Shown: positions 1-7,157, counted from the first letter of the stretch. The stretch: DNA of 12,314 nucleotides from DATIRA01 sp964553405 (GCA_964553405.1 CAZKLS010000083.1:1-12314), one strand, 5' to 3'. The notes: generated by a model from the letters alone, not told the origin. Made by a program: numbers and translations.

Positions 1-886
1 CCGCCGCGCCGTTGATCGCGAGCGGCGTGCCGATGCCGACCGCGCAGACCATGAATCCGACCTGGTTGACGATCGAGAAGGCCAGGATGCGGCGGATGTT
101 GTTCTCGAGCAGCGCGTAGATGATGCCGTACATCACCATGAACAGGCCGACACCGATCAGCACTGGCTCACCCGGGAACAGCAGGATCAGCGCCAGCACC
201 GCGGTCTTCGTGGTGAATGCCGACAGGAACACCGAGCCGGTCGGGCTGGCCTCAGGGTAGGCGTCGGAGAGCCAGGGCGAGAACGGTGCCGCGGCGGCGT
301 TGATCAGGATGCCGACCAGGATCATCCAGTGGTCGAAGCTGTCGGCCAGCATCGGACGCACGTCGATCGACCCGGTATGGATCATCACGCCCTCGATGCC
401 GACCTTCAGGATCACGCCACCGAGCAGGTGCATGATCGCGTAGCGGATGCCGGCCGCGCGGGCGCCCGGCGTGCCGCCGGACCACACCACGACGGTCGAA
501 AACAGCGCCATCAGTTCCCAGAACAGGAACATCGTGATCAGGTCCCCGGCGAAGCTGACACCGATCGCGCCGGCGGCGTAGGCGTACGCAGCGGCCAGCT
601 CGAACCAGCGGGCCTGGCGGAAGGCGAACAGTCCGCCCGCGAAGGCCATCAGCGCGAAGATCGTGGCGAACAGGCGCCGCACTGGACCGCCCTCGATCAG
701 CTCGATCGGGTACTGCAGGAACGGGGCGCTCATCTGGACGCCGTCGGGCACCTGCCAGATCAGCGCGAGAGCGCCCAGCGGCACCAGCAGCACGAGCGCG
801 CTGCGCAGCGGGCCGCGGGCGGGCCCGATCAGCAGCGCGCCGAGCATCATCAACAGGGCAGGGTGCAGCAGCGGGTTAATCGTCAC
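1..886 (-). CDS. Third MrpD-like antiporter subunit (C-terminus beyond left edge)
   Basis: Partial gene; 295 residues are visible and the C-terminus lies outside the window. It is a hydrophobic proton-conducting transporter of the PF00361 type (NuoL/M/N and MrpA/D superfamily) and should sit in the inner membrane as one of three antiporter-like subunits of the Mrp complex. Visible family marks are the TM5 glutamate in FLFWELMAL (E124), the motif PFSPWLSDAYPEASPTG after TM7, a lysine in FTTKTAV (K227), and ENNIRRILAFSIVNQ, the usual loop before TM9/10. The position that carries the TM7 lysine in the two sister subunits is Asn here (N196 in LINAAAAPFSPW). The start is taken as GTG 886, overlapping the upstream small gene by 11 bases. 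The GGAGG lies only one base before it, so the ATG pair at 845-850 is an alternative. Family is certain; the exact role within the complex is inferred. Confidence 0.88.
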   Translation of the reverse strand, partial: MTINPLLHPALLMMLGALLIGPARGPLRSALVLLVPLGALALIWQVPDGVQMSAPFLQYPIELIEGGPVRRLFATIFALMAFAGGLFAFRQARWFELAAAYAYAAGAIGVSFAGDLITMFLFWELMALFSTVVVWSGGTPGARAAGIRYAIMHLLGGVILKVGIEGVMIHTGSIDVRPMLADSFDHWMILVGILINAAAAPFSPWLSDAYPEASPTGSVFLSAFTTKTAVLALILLFPGEPVLIGVGLFMVMYGIIYALLENNIRRILAFSIVNQVGFMVCAVGIGTPLAINGAA

Positions 887-1187
887 GCCTCCGGTAGTAG
901 TTCTCGTCCCGCTTGACGACAGAGCCGAGAGCCTGCGCGACCAGCACCATCCCGAGACACGAGAGAAAGCCGAAGACGGCGCCGAAACCGAGCCAGCCAT
1001 CCACGCCGAACTTGCCCTTTACCGGGTATAGCAGCTGCGCGATTACCACCAGCACCAGCAACGCGATGAAGACCCGCCACAACAGGCGGATCGTCGAGGA
1101 GCGTGCCAGCCAGGCGTCGTCCACCGGCCGCTCGCCGGGTCCCGGCAGGTCTGCCTGGCGGCGTTCGTTGTCCGGTCGTGGGTTCAA
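876..1187 (-). CDS. Small two-helix membrane protein embedded in the Mrp operon (unnamed)
   Basis: This codes for 103 residues and I cannot give it a named family. The start is TTG at 1187, which shares bases with the TGA of the upstream antiporter gene (TTGA). An AGGGG lies five bases before it, which favours this start over the in-frame GTG at 1124. Residues 1-30 are polar and Pro/Arg/Asp-rich. A first membrane helix spans about 34-54 and a second about 65-90, separated by the loop KGKFGVDGWLGF. The tail is highly charged (VKRDENYYRRRDD). It overlaps the next antiporter gene by 11 bases, so it lies between two MrpD-like genes with coupled translation on both sides. That argues for an accessory subunit or assembly factor of the antiporter. 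I recall similar small proteins beside Mrp-like clusters but cannot verify this. It is real by coding continuity and spacing; the function is inference. Confidence 0.8.
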   Translation of the reverse strand: MNPRPDNERRQADLPGPGERPVDDAWLARSSTIRLLWRVFIALLVLVVIAQLLYPVKGKFGVDGWLGFGAVFGFLSCLGMVLVAQALGSVVKRDENYYRRRDD

Positions 1188-2653
1188 GGCTGCCCCCTGA
1201 CGAGTTGCGCTTCGAGTTCGTAGACCGGCGCACTGTAGACGAACAGCGCGAGCGTCAGCACGGCGGTCACGGTCAGCGCCAGCCGGATCGCGAACGGCGC
1301 CTCGCCGTGCTGCTGGCCGGCGGGCGTCGCGTCCCGGCCGAACCAGGCCATGTAGATGATCGGCAGGAAGTAGGCCGCGTTCAGTGCCGTGCTGAGGATG
1401 ATCGTGGCCAGCGCCGGGTAGTTGTCCGACTGGAACGCGCCGGCCAGGATGTACCATTTCGACACGAACCCTGCCGTCGGCGGCACGCCGATCATGCTCA
1501 GCGCGCCGATCGTGAACGCCGCCATCGTCACCGGCATGCGCCGGCCGATGCCGGACAACTGGCCCAGCTCGGTCTTCTTCGACGCGGTGTAGATCGAGCC
1601 GGCCGCGAAGAACAGCGTGATCTTGCCGAACGAGTGCGCCAGCATGTGCATCGCCGCGCCGACCTCGGCCAGCGGCTTCAGGATGGCCGAAGCCATCACC
1701 ACGTACGACAGCTGTGACACGGTGGAGTAGGCGAGCAGTCGCTTCAGGTTCTGCTGGCGCAGCGCCACCACGCTGGCCGCCAGGATCGTAAAGGCGGCGG
1801 CGTAGAACAGCCAGCCGCTGCTCGGCTCCGAGAACAGGTAGTCCACGCCGAACACGTAGACGATGACCTTCAGGATCGTGAATACGCCGGCCTTGACCAC
1901 GGCCACCGCGTGCAGCAGCGCGCTGACCGGCGTCGGCGCCACCATCGCGGCCGGCAGCCAGCGGTGCACCGGCATCACCGCCGCCTTGGCGGCGCCGAAC
2001 ACGAACAGCCCCAGCAGCAGGCCGACCTGCGGTCCCTCGACGTGCCCGCGCAGGATGCCGCCTTCGGTGAAGTCGCCGGTGCCGGTCGCCGCGTAGGTCC
2101 AGATGATCGCCGGCAGCAGCAGGCCGATCGATGCCGAGATCAGGATGCCGAGATAGACGCGTGCCGAGCGAACCGTGGCGGCGTCGCCCTTGTGCGACAC
2201 CAGCGGGTACGTCGACAGCGTCAGCATCTCGTAGAACAGGAACAGCGTGAACAGGTTGGCCGAAAACGCAATTCCCATCGTCGCGGCGAGGGAGACCGCG
2301 AACATCACGTAGAAGCGCGTCTGCTTCTTCTCCCGGTTGCCGCGCATGTAGCCGATCGAGTAGATCGAGTTGACGAGCCAGAGCCCCGAGGCCATGGACG
2401 CGAACAGCATCCCGAGCGGCTCGACCCGAAACGCGATGTCGATCCCGGGCAGGACCTCGCCGATACGCAGGCCCGGCCGTTCGCCGGCGAAGATCTCCGG
2501 CAACAGGCTCCAGACACAGGCGATCAGCGCGAGCGCCGTCAGCAGCGTCACGGCCTCGCGCAGGTTGTCGTTGAGCCGACCTGCGAGGCCGATCAGCAGC
2601 GCGCCTACGAGTGGCACCGCCAGCGCGGCGAGGATGGCGCTCTGTGGACTCAC
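1184..2653 (-). CDS. Second MrpD-like cation/H+ antiporter subunit
   Basis: A complete protein of 489 residues, mostly transmembrane, of the PF00361 proton-conducting transporter family. It belongs to an inner-membrane complex that exchanges H+ for Na+ or K+. The expected ionisable residues are present: TM5 Glu in FLFYEMLTL (E142), TM7 Lys in FGAAKAAVMPVHRWLP (K223), H248 and K254 in SALLHAVAVVKAGV, H340 and K344 in MLAHSFGKITLF, and TM12 Lys in TAGFVSKWYILAG (K399). It is therefore competent as a proton channel by motif. The region QTRFYVMFAVSL with NSIYSIGYMRGN upstream is shared with NuoL/NuoM-like members, so it may take the place of the N-terminal MrpA half, which is not seen here. The start is GTG 2653, overlapping the previous stop as GTGA. 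The stop overlaps the following TTG start. The call as an antiporter subunit is firm; its assignment as D rather than A-like is not. Confidence 0.93.
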   Translation of the reverse strand: MSPQSAILAALAVPLVGALLIGLAGRLNDNLREAVTLLTALALIACVWSLLPEIFAGERPGLRIGEVLPGIDIAFRVEPLGMLFASMASGLWLVNSIYSIGYMRGNREKKQTRFYVMFAVSLAATMGIAFSANLFTLFLFYEMLTLSTYPLVSHKGDAATVRSARVYLGILISASIGLLLPAIIWTYAATGTGDFTEGGILRGHVEGPQVGLLLGLFVFGAAKAAVMPVHRWLPAAMVAPTPVSALLHAVAVVKAGVFTILKVIVYVFGVDYLFSEPSSGWLFYAAAFTILAASVVALRQQNLKRLLAYSTVSQLSYVVMASAILKPLAEVGAAMHMLAHSFGKITLFFAAGSIYTASKKTELGQLSGIGRRMPVTMAAFTIGALSMIGVPPTAGFVSKWYILAGAFQSDNYPALATIILSTALNAAYFLPIIYMAWFGRDATPAGQQHGEAPFAIRLALTVTAVLTLALFVYSAPVYELEAQLVRGQP

Positions 2654-4149
2654 GGCAGGTGCCCGAGCAGGATCGTCGCGGCGGTCGTGGCGAGCTCACG
2701 CGGCAGCTGCGTGAACAGCCCGAACCAGACGTTGGACAGGGCGGCCAGCCAGGTCAGCGCCAGCATGGCGATCGGCGCCTCACCTCGAACGGCGGCGCTC
2801 GCGCCGGCAGGTGCTTCCCGGAACCACGCAGCCTCTACGATGCGCCAGACGTACACCACGGCCATCAGCGACCCGAGCACGATCACGGCCACCAGCAGCC
2901 ACCCGAGCGGACCCTGCTGCAGCGCGGCCGTCAACAGGTACCACTTGCTGACGAAGCCGGCCGTGCCGGGCACGCCGATCAGGCTGAGCCCGGCGACGAG
3001 CAGCGCCGCGAGCGTCCAGGGCATCCGGCGTGCCGAGCCCGCGAGATCCTGCAGGTCCAGGCCCTGCAGCCGCGTGCTGAGGCACATCACAGCCATGAAC
3101 AGCGCGCCCTTCGACAGCGCGTGGTTGAACATGTGCAGCAACCCGGCGGTCAGTCCCGGCACGCTGACCAGGCTCGCACCCAGCACGATGTAACCGATCT
3201 GCGCGACCGATGAATAGGCCAGCAGGCGCTTGATGTTGGCCTCGAACAGCGCCACCGCCGATCCGACCAGGATGGCCAGCACGGCGAGCGGCATCAGGAA
3301 AGCCGCGAACTGCGCATCGTGACCGGCCAGGTTGCCCTGGAACACGACGAAATCGAAGCGCAGCAGCACGTACAGCGACACCTTGGTCGCGCAGGCCGCG
3401 AGGAACACGCTGACGGCGTGCGGCGCGAACGTGTATGCGTTGGGCAGCCATACGTGCAGCGGGAACAGCGCCGCCTTCAACGCCAGGCCGATCGTGATGA
3501 AGCCCGCTGCCACCAGGATCGGCCGCTGGTCCCCCACCTCGTGGATCCGCAGCTCCATGTCGGCCAGGTTCAGCGTGCCGGTCATCATGTAGATCAGCCC
3601 CACGCCGATCAGGTAGAACGTGGCGCCTACGGTGCCCATGATCAGGTACTTGAACACCGCGGGCAGCGCCCGCCGGTCGGGTCCGCCGGCGACCAGCACG
3701 TAGCTGGCCAGCGACGAGATCTCCATGAACACGAAGATGTTGAACGCATCCGCCGACACCAGGATGCCGGCCATGCCGGCCAGCGCCAGCAGCCAGGCCG
3801 AGAAGAACAGCGGTTGCCGATGCGGCTCGATCTGCCGGTCGAGGCTGGGCCGCCCCGCCGCGAGCGCCAGCGTCGAGGCGCCGGTCAGGATCAGCAGCAG
3901 CAGCGCGCTGAACGCATCGACCTCGAGCGCGATGCCATAGGGCGCCGGCCAGCCACCGAGCGCGTACCGGTACACGTGGCCGGCCAGCACGCCGGCGGAC
4001 ATCTGCACCGCGATCAGGAACGCCGCGGCGCTGGCTACGGCGGCTGCGGCCCAGGCCAGCCCGCGGGGATGCAGCAGCACGACCAGCGGCGCGACCAGCA
4101 GCGGCACCACGACCTGCAGTACCGGCAGATGGGCCTCGAGGCCGGTCAT
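2650..4149 (-). CDS. mrpD: Mrp antiporter subunit D
   Basis: The protein has 499 residues, the usual MrpD length, with about 14 membrane helices. It is one of the ion-translocating subunits of the multisubunit Na+(K+)/H+ antiporter in the inner membrane. Conserved charged residues can be placed: Glu in NIFVFMEISSLASYVL (E143, equivalent to the essential TM5 Glu of characterised MrpD proteins), Lys in GLALKAALFPLHVWLPNAY (K225, TM7), K256 in ACATKVSLY (TM8), H343/K347 in FNHALSKGALF, and K402 in GTAGFVSKWYLL (TM12). The typical IKRLLAYSSVAQIGY loop is present. The start is ATG 4149, overlapping the mrpC stop as ATGA, with AGGAG 11 bases upstream. The stop overlaps the GTG of the next subunit (GTGA). 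This is the most canonical of the three D-like subunits in the operon. Confidence 0.96.
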   Translation of the reverse strand: MTGLEAHLPVLQVVVPLLVAPLVVLLHPRGLAWAAAAVASAAAFLIAVQMSAGVLAGHVYRYALGGWPAPYGIALEVDAFSALLLLILTGASTLALAAGRPSLDRQIEPHRQPLFFSAWLLALAGMAGILVSADAFNIFVFMEISSLASYVLVAGGPDRRALPAVFKYLIMGTVGATFYLIGVGLIYMMTGTLNLADMELRIHEVGDQRPILVAAGFITIGLALKAALFPLHVWLPNAYTFAPHAVSVFLAACATKVSLYVLLRFDFVVFQGNLAGHDAQFAAFLMPLAVLAILVGSAVALFEANIKRLLAYSSVAQIGYIVLGASLVSVPGLTAGLLHMFNHALSKGALFMAVMCLSTRLQGLDLQDLAGSARRMPWTLAALLVAGLSLIGVPGTAGFVSKWYLLTAALQQGPLGWLLVAVIVLGSLMAVVYVWRIVEAAWFREAPAGASAAVRGEAPIAMLALTWLAALSNVWFGLFTQLPRELATTAATILLGHLP

Positions 4150-4502
4150 TGACGATCGAGCTCCTGGATCTCGTGCTCCTCGATGGAGCGATACTCCTCC
4201 TTGATTCGCACGACGATCCCGAGCCCGAGCGCCGTCGTGGAGATGCCGACCACGATCGCGGTCAGGATCAGCACCTGCGGCAGCGGGTTCGAATACAGCA
4301 CGCCGGAGACCTGCTCGCTGAAGATCGGCGCCGTCCCCCCGCTGACCTTGCTCATCGTGATGTAGAGCAGGAATACCGCCGACTGGAAGATCGAAAGCCC
4401 GATCAGCTTCTTGATCAGGTTGACCTTGGCGACGACGGCATAGAAGCCGATCATCAGCAGCACGACGAAGACCCAGTAGTGGTAGAGGCCGAGGAATTCC
4501 AT
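4146..4502 (-). CDS. mrpC: Mrp antiporter subunit C (NuoK-like)
   Basis: A small membrane protein of 118 residues with three predicted helices, homologous to NuoK and MbhG. In Mrp complexes it contacts MrpD and forms part of the membrane arm. The sequence begins MEFLGLYHYW. The next segment, FYAVVAKVNLIKKLIGLSIFQSAVFLLYI, is the NuoK/MrpC-type second helix region. The third helix is marked by PLPQVLILTAIVVGISTTALGL, the best-conserved MrpC signature. The tail is charged (RIKEEYRSIEEHEIQELDRQ). The start ATG 4502 shares one base with the stop of the mrpB fusion gene (TGATG), with AGGGA upstream. The stop overlaps the mrpD start. Length and motifs are as expected and nothing is unusual. The long reading frame upstream of this ATG is only the antisense-free overlap with mrpB in another phase. 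Confidence 0.94.
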   Translation of the reverse strand: MEFLGLYHYWVFVVLLMIGFYAVVAKVNLIKKLIGLSIFQSAVFLLYITMSKVSGGTAPIFSEQVSGVLYSNPLPQVLILTAIVVGISTTALGLGIVVRIKEEYRSIEEHEIQELDRQ

Positions 4503-5491
4503 CAGGCGCGGTCCCTGGCCGCGAAGGCGTGGAAGATGCTGAGCAGCACGCCGGTGACCGTCATGCCGACGCCGGCCTCGATCAGCAGGATGCCGAGCTG
4601 CTGTCCACTGACGGGGTCCGAGGCCAGCACCGAGTAGTCGAGAAAATCGGCGCCGAGCAGCATGCCCAGCACGCCGACGGCGCCATAGAGCAGCGCGCCG
4701 CCGACCATCAGCGCGGTCAGCGCGCGCTGCGGCAGCACCTCGAGGCCGCGTTGCTCGCCCTCGACCAGCGCATAGAGAATGAACGCTGCGGCGATCAGCG
4801 CGCCTGCCTGAAAGCCGCCGCCCGGGCCGTATTCGCCATGGAACTGGACGTACAGGCCGAACAACAGGATGAATGGCGTCAACAGGCGGCTGACGACCAG
4901 CGGGATCACGTGGCTCCTGAGGCCCGAGGAGGGCGCCGGCGCCGAGTCCTGAACCTGCTCGCCCGTGCCTCTGCGCCGGCCCGATAGCAGGAACAGCACG
5001 CCGATGCCGGCCGTGAACACGACGAACACTTCGCCCAGTGTGTCGTAGCCGCGGAAACTCCCGAGTACGGCAGTGACGACGTTCGGGATATCGACAAGCT
5101 CCGGCGTCTGCTCCAGGTACCAGGGTGCGACGTGCTGGTGAACCGGTGCGCCCGGGTCCCCGAACGCGGGCTTGTCGAACGTTGCATAGAGCACGACCAG
5201 CGTCGCGGCGACCACGACTGCCAGCGACAGCCAACGGTGCGGCGTCGGCGCGCGTTCCGACTCCGAGGTCAGCGCCAGCGCGCCGAGGAACAGCACGGTG
5301 GAAATGCCCGCGCCGACCGCGGCCTCGGTCAGCGCGACGTCGGCCGCGTCCAGGATGAAGAAGTTGGCGGCGATCAGCAGGCTGAAGATCCCGAGCAGCA
5401 TCACCGCCACGAACAGGTTCCGCGTCCGGACGATGGCCACGGCCGTGATCACCAGCAAGGTCAGCAGCAGAACGCCGAACAGGACGGTCAC
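4502..5491 (-). CDS. mrpB: Fused MrpA C-terminal region / MrpB subunit (MbhD-MbhE-MbhF type)
   Basis: The protein has 329 residues, far longer than a lone MrpB (about 140), because it carries the end of MrpA in front. Residues 1-80 correspond to the MbhD/DUF4040 part (TRNLFVAVMLLGIFSLLIAANFF and DVALTEAAVGAGISTVLFL). Residues about 85-170 correspond to MbhE (VPHV-type loop followed by NVVTAVLGSFRGYDTLGEV and a helix). From about 190 to the end it is MnhB (RLLTPFILLFGLYVQFHGEYGPGGGFQAGAL). In MrpA these C-terminal helices contain the candidate cation pathway; MrpB packs beside them. The start is GTG 5491, overlapping the mrpG stop (GTGA); the stop touches the mrpC ATG. Such fusions are known in Mrp-like operons lacking a separate full-length mrpA, and in MBH they are three separate genes. 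Domain boundaries are approximate. Confidence 0.93.
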   Translation of the reverse strand: MTVLFGVLLLTLLVITAVAIVRTRNLFVAVMLLGIFSLLIAANFFILDAADVALTEAAVGAGISTVLFLGALALTSESERAPTPHRWLSLAVVVAATLVVLYATFDKPAFGDPGAPVHQHVAPWYLEQTPELVDIPNVVTAVLGSFRGYDTLGEVFVVFTAGIGVLFLLSGRRRGTGEQVQDSAPAPSSGLRSHVIPLVVSRLLTPFILLFGLYVQFHGEYGPGGGFQAGALIAAAFILYALVEGEQRGLEVLPQRALTALMVGGALLYGAVGVLGMLLGADFLDYSVLASDPVSGQQLGILLIEAGVGMTVTGVLLSIFHAFAARDRA

Positions 5492-5817
5492 GTCGGGTCT
5501 TCCAGGTCGGCTGCGCTGCCCGCGCTCGGCTTGATGCCGGCCAGCAGCGCCGCGTTGGCCAGCGCGTAGGACGCGGTCGGGCTGGTGACCAGCAGGAACA
5601 GCAGGATCGCCGCCAGCTTCACGGTCACCAGCGACAGACCGCCCTGGATCATCACGCCCGCGATCACCAGCACCGCGCCCATCGTGTCCGTGACGCTCGC
5701 GGCATGCATGCGCGTGTACAGGTTGGGCATGCGCAGCGCGCCGATGCCGCCCACCAGCACGAACCCGCCGCCGGCGGTCAGCAGCACCCAGCTCAGCACG
5801 TCGAGCAGCAGCTTCAT
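5488..5817 (-). CDS. mrpG: Mrp antiporter subunit G
   Basis: A protein of 109 residues with three membrane helices, of the PhaG/MnhG/MrpG family and equivalent to MbhC. It forms part of the small-subunit module of the inner-membrane antiporter. The diagnostic stretch GGIGALRMPNLYTRMHAASVTDTMGAVLV (about residues 23-51) is clear, including the conserved R-x-P-x-x-Y-x-R-x-H-A pattern. It is followed by TVKLAAILLFLLVTSPTASYALANAA. The C-terminal residues (PSAGSAADLEDPT) are polar. The start is ATG 5817, with GGAGG ten bases upstream; it overlaps the mrpF stop as ATGA. Its own stop overlaps the GTG of the next gene. Length is normal for the family. Confidence 0.95.
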   Translation of the reverse strand: MKLLLDVLSWVLLTAGGGFVLVGGIGALRMPNLYTRMHAASVTDTMGAVLVIAGVMIQGGLSLVTVKLAAILLFLLVTSPTASYALANAALLAGIKPSAGSAADLEDPT

Positions 5818-6104
5818 CGGGCCGGTTCCTCCGGTTCTTCTTCCTGCGCGCGCCTTTGCGCGCGCGAGCGGAAGAACTCCAGCACCGCCAGCACGCCGAT
5901 GAAGTTGATCAGCGCGTACGCGAGCGCAAGGTCCAGGAAGTCGGGACGCCCGTACTGGAAGGCGATCACCGAGAGCAGCAGCACGGTCTTCGTGCCGAAC
6001 ATGTTGACCGACAGCACGCGGTCGTAGACGGTCGGGCCCATCACTGCCCTGGCGAGCGCGAGCGCCATCGTCACGACCAGCGCGAGCGCAACGGCGAAGT
6101 ACAT
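5814..6104 (-). CDS. mrpF: Mrp antiporter subunit F
   Basis: A protein of 96 residues with three helices, of the PhaF/MnhF/MrpF family and equivalent to MbhB. It is a structural subunit of the antiporter in the inner membrane. The signature is seen in ALARAVMGPTVYDRVLSVNMFGTKTVLL (the G-P-T-x-x-D-R motif) and the last helix in LALAYALINFIGVLAVLEF. The C-terminus is unusually rich in Arg/Glu (RSRAQRRAQEEEPEEPAR) and should face the cytoplasm. The ATG at 6104 lies one base after the mrpE stop (TGA-G-ATG), with GAGG ten bases upstream. The stop overlaps mrpG. Confidence 0.95.
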   Translation of the reverse strand: MYFAVALALVVTMALALARAVMGPTVYDRVLSVNMFGTKTVLLLSVIAFQYGRPDFLDLALAYALINFIGVLAVLEFFRSRAQRRAQEEEPEEPAR

Positions 6105-6105
6105 C

Positions 6106-6624
6106 TCAATCGTCCCTCAACGCCGCCACGCGACGGTCCATTTCACCGCTCAGCACGTCGCGCGCGCCCGACTCGGTCAGGGCATGGACGACGAAGTGCC
6201 CGTCCACGATCTGGATCGTCAGCGTGCCTGGCGTCAGCGTGATCGAGTTGCCGAGCAGCGCCCGGTCGGTCGCCAGCGTGCAGCGGGTCTTGAACTCGGC
6301 GACCGTCGGGCTGATCGGCAGTCGCGGGCTCAACACGATGCGGGTCACGTCGAGGCTCGAACGCAGCACTTCCCGGGCCAGCCAGCCCCAGTACCGCACC
6401 AGTCGCAGCAGGAACCGGCCGTCCAGGAAGTGCGTGTCCTTCAGGCGCATCCGGTAGTCCAGGTAGACGACGAGGGCGCTGGAGAAGACGCCGAGGCCCA
6501 GCAGCAGCGGTTTCAGGTAACCGGACCACAGCACCCAGGCCAGCATCAGCACGGCGCCGAGGATCGCGTACCGCGTCCAGTGCATCGCGGCGGCGGTTTC
6601 CGGTTCGTTACGGCTCGGGTTCAT
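6106..6624 (-). CDS. mrpE: Mrp antiporter subunit E
   Basis: A protein of 172 residues, matching the MnhE/MrpE family (PF01899) and equivalent to MbhA. MrpE has N-terminal helices followed by a cytoplasmic alpha/beta domain and is needed for full antiport activity in characterised Mrp systems. Helices are seen at about 15-35 and 37-53 (ILGAVLMLAWVLWSGYLKPLLLGLGVFSSALVVYL). The soluble part carries the family pattern YWGWLAREVLRSSLDVTRIVLSP, then CTLATDRALLGNSITLTPGTLTI, ending VVHALTESGARD. Start ATG 6624 has no clear Shine-Dalgarno sequence. A second in-frame ATG at 6585 (MHWTRYAILG) would remove a 13-residue polar leader and is equally possible. It lies 24 bases after the secreted Rap1a-like gene with a small hairpin between, so they may be co-transcribed. 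Confidence 0.93.
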   Translation of the reverse strand: MNPSRNEPETAAAMHWTRYAILGAVLMLAWVLWSGYLKPLLLGLGVFSSALVVYLDYRMRLKDTHFLDGRFLLRLVRYWGWLAREVLRSSLDVTRIVLSPRLPISPTVAEFKTRCTLATDRALLGNSITLTPGTLTIQIVDGHFVVHALTESGARDVLSGEMDRRVAALRDD

Positions 6625-6640
6625 GACGGAAACGTGTCGT

Positions 6641-6659
6641 CCTGCGGATCATTCGCAGG
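6641..6659. repeat. Stem-loop at the Rap1a-like gene / mrpE junction
   Basis: CCTGCG at 6641-6646 pairs perfectly with CGCAGG at 6654-6659 around a seven-base loop, with a possible outer T-G wobble pair. It spans the stop codon of the upstream gene and sits just ahead of mrpE. There is no T-run after it, so it is not a standard intrinsic terminator. It could be an RNA processing or stability element, or chance in GC-rich DNA. Confidence 0.35.
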
Positions 6660-7104
6660 GGTAGTGGGTCAGCAGCGTCGCGTAGACGAGTTCGCGCGCG
6701 AGCAGATGGGCTGCGGCCAGCTTCGGGTCGGCGGAGTCCTTTACCACGTGCTCCACCACCTCCTGCAGCGGAACCGGGTCGCCGAGGCAGTACCCGGCGT
6801 AGGACGTCGCGCCGTACCGCTCGTAGCGGGTGCCCAGGCGGGTGCGCATGGCACGCTCGCTGAACGTCTCTTCCCGTTCGTATTCGCCGGCCACGTTGCT
6901 CAGGACCCTGTCGTCGGTGGCCACGGCGCCGTCGATGAATCCCTGGATGTAACGAATGCAGAATACCCGGTCCTCGGACGCGGTATCGTCGTGGTACTTC
7001 TCGCAGTGCGACACCAGCTCGGCCGTCGTCAGGGCTTCGACCGCGCCCGCCGACGGCGCGAGCAGCAGCGTGCCAATGACCGCTGTGCAGAGTGTCTTCG
7101 TCAT
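6649..7104 (-). CDS. Secreted Rap1a/Tai-family-like protein
   Basis: A protein of 151 residues from ATG 7104, chosen because GGAGG lies seven bases upstream and a signal peptide follows at once (MTKTLCTAVIGTLLLAPSAGA, cleavage near residue 21). An upstream extension to 7224 would bury the signal peptide and is rejected. The mature part has four cysteines (C34, C49, C106, C150), suggesting two disulfides in the periplasm. The layout fits the Rap1a/Tai fold: TTAELVSHCEKY, then FCIRYIQGFIDGA, YCLGDPVPLQEVVEHVV, and a closing ARELVYATLLTHYPC. Rap1a proteins were first described as type VI secretion immunity proteins, but many relatives stand alone in proteobacterial genomes. No toxin or T6SS gene is visible here, so immunity is not supported. 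It heads the Mrp gene string 24 bases before mrpE. The family call is from remembered motifs and is fairly secure; the role is unknown. Confidence 0.82.
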   Translation of the reverse strand: MTKTLCTAVIGTLLLAPSAGAVEALTTAELVSHCEKYHDDTASEDRVFCIRYIQGFIDGAVATDDRVLSNVAGEYEREETFSERAMRTRLGTRYERYGATSYAGYCLGDPVPLQEVVEHVVKDSADPKLAAAHLLARELVYATLLTHYPCE

Positions 7105-7157
7105 GTCGGATCCTCCCTCAGGGCGCAACCCCGGCGGACGCGCTTCGACAGCGCAAC

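Noticed and set aside
876..2699. A 607-residue minus-strand frame
   Set aside because: Only its last 103 codons are real (the small membrane protein). The rest is an out-of-phase reading of the second MrpD-like gene.
329..3193. Long open frames on the plus strand opposite the antiporter genes
   Set aside because: They are rich in Arg, Gln, His and Asp with no recognisable domain. They mirror codon bias of the well-supported minus-strand membrane genes in GC-rich DNA.
6649..7104. Type VI secretion effector-immunity pair
   Set aside because: Only the Rap1a-like protein is present. No effector or secretion gene is adjacent within the window.
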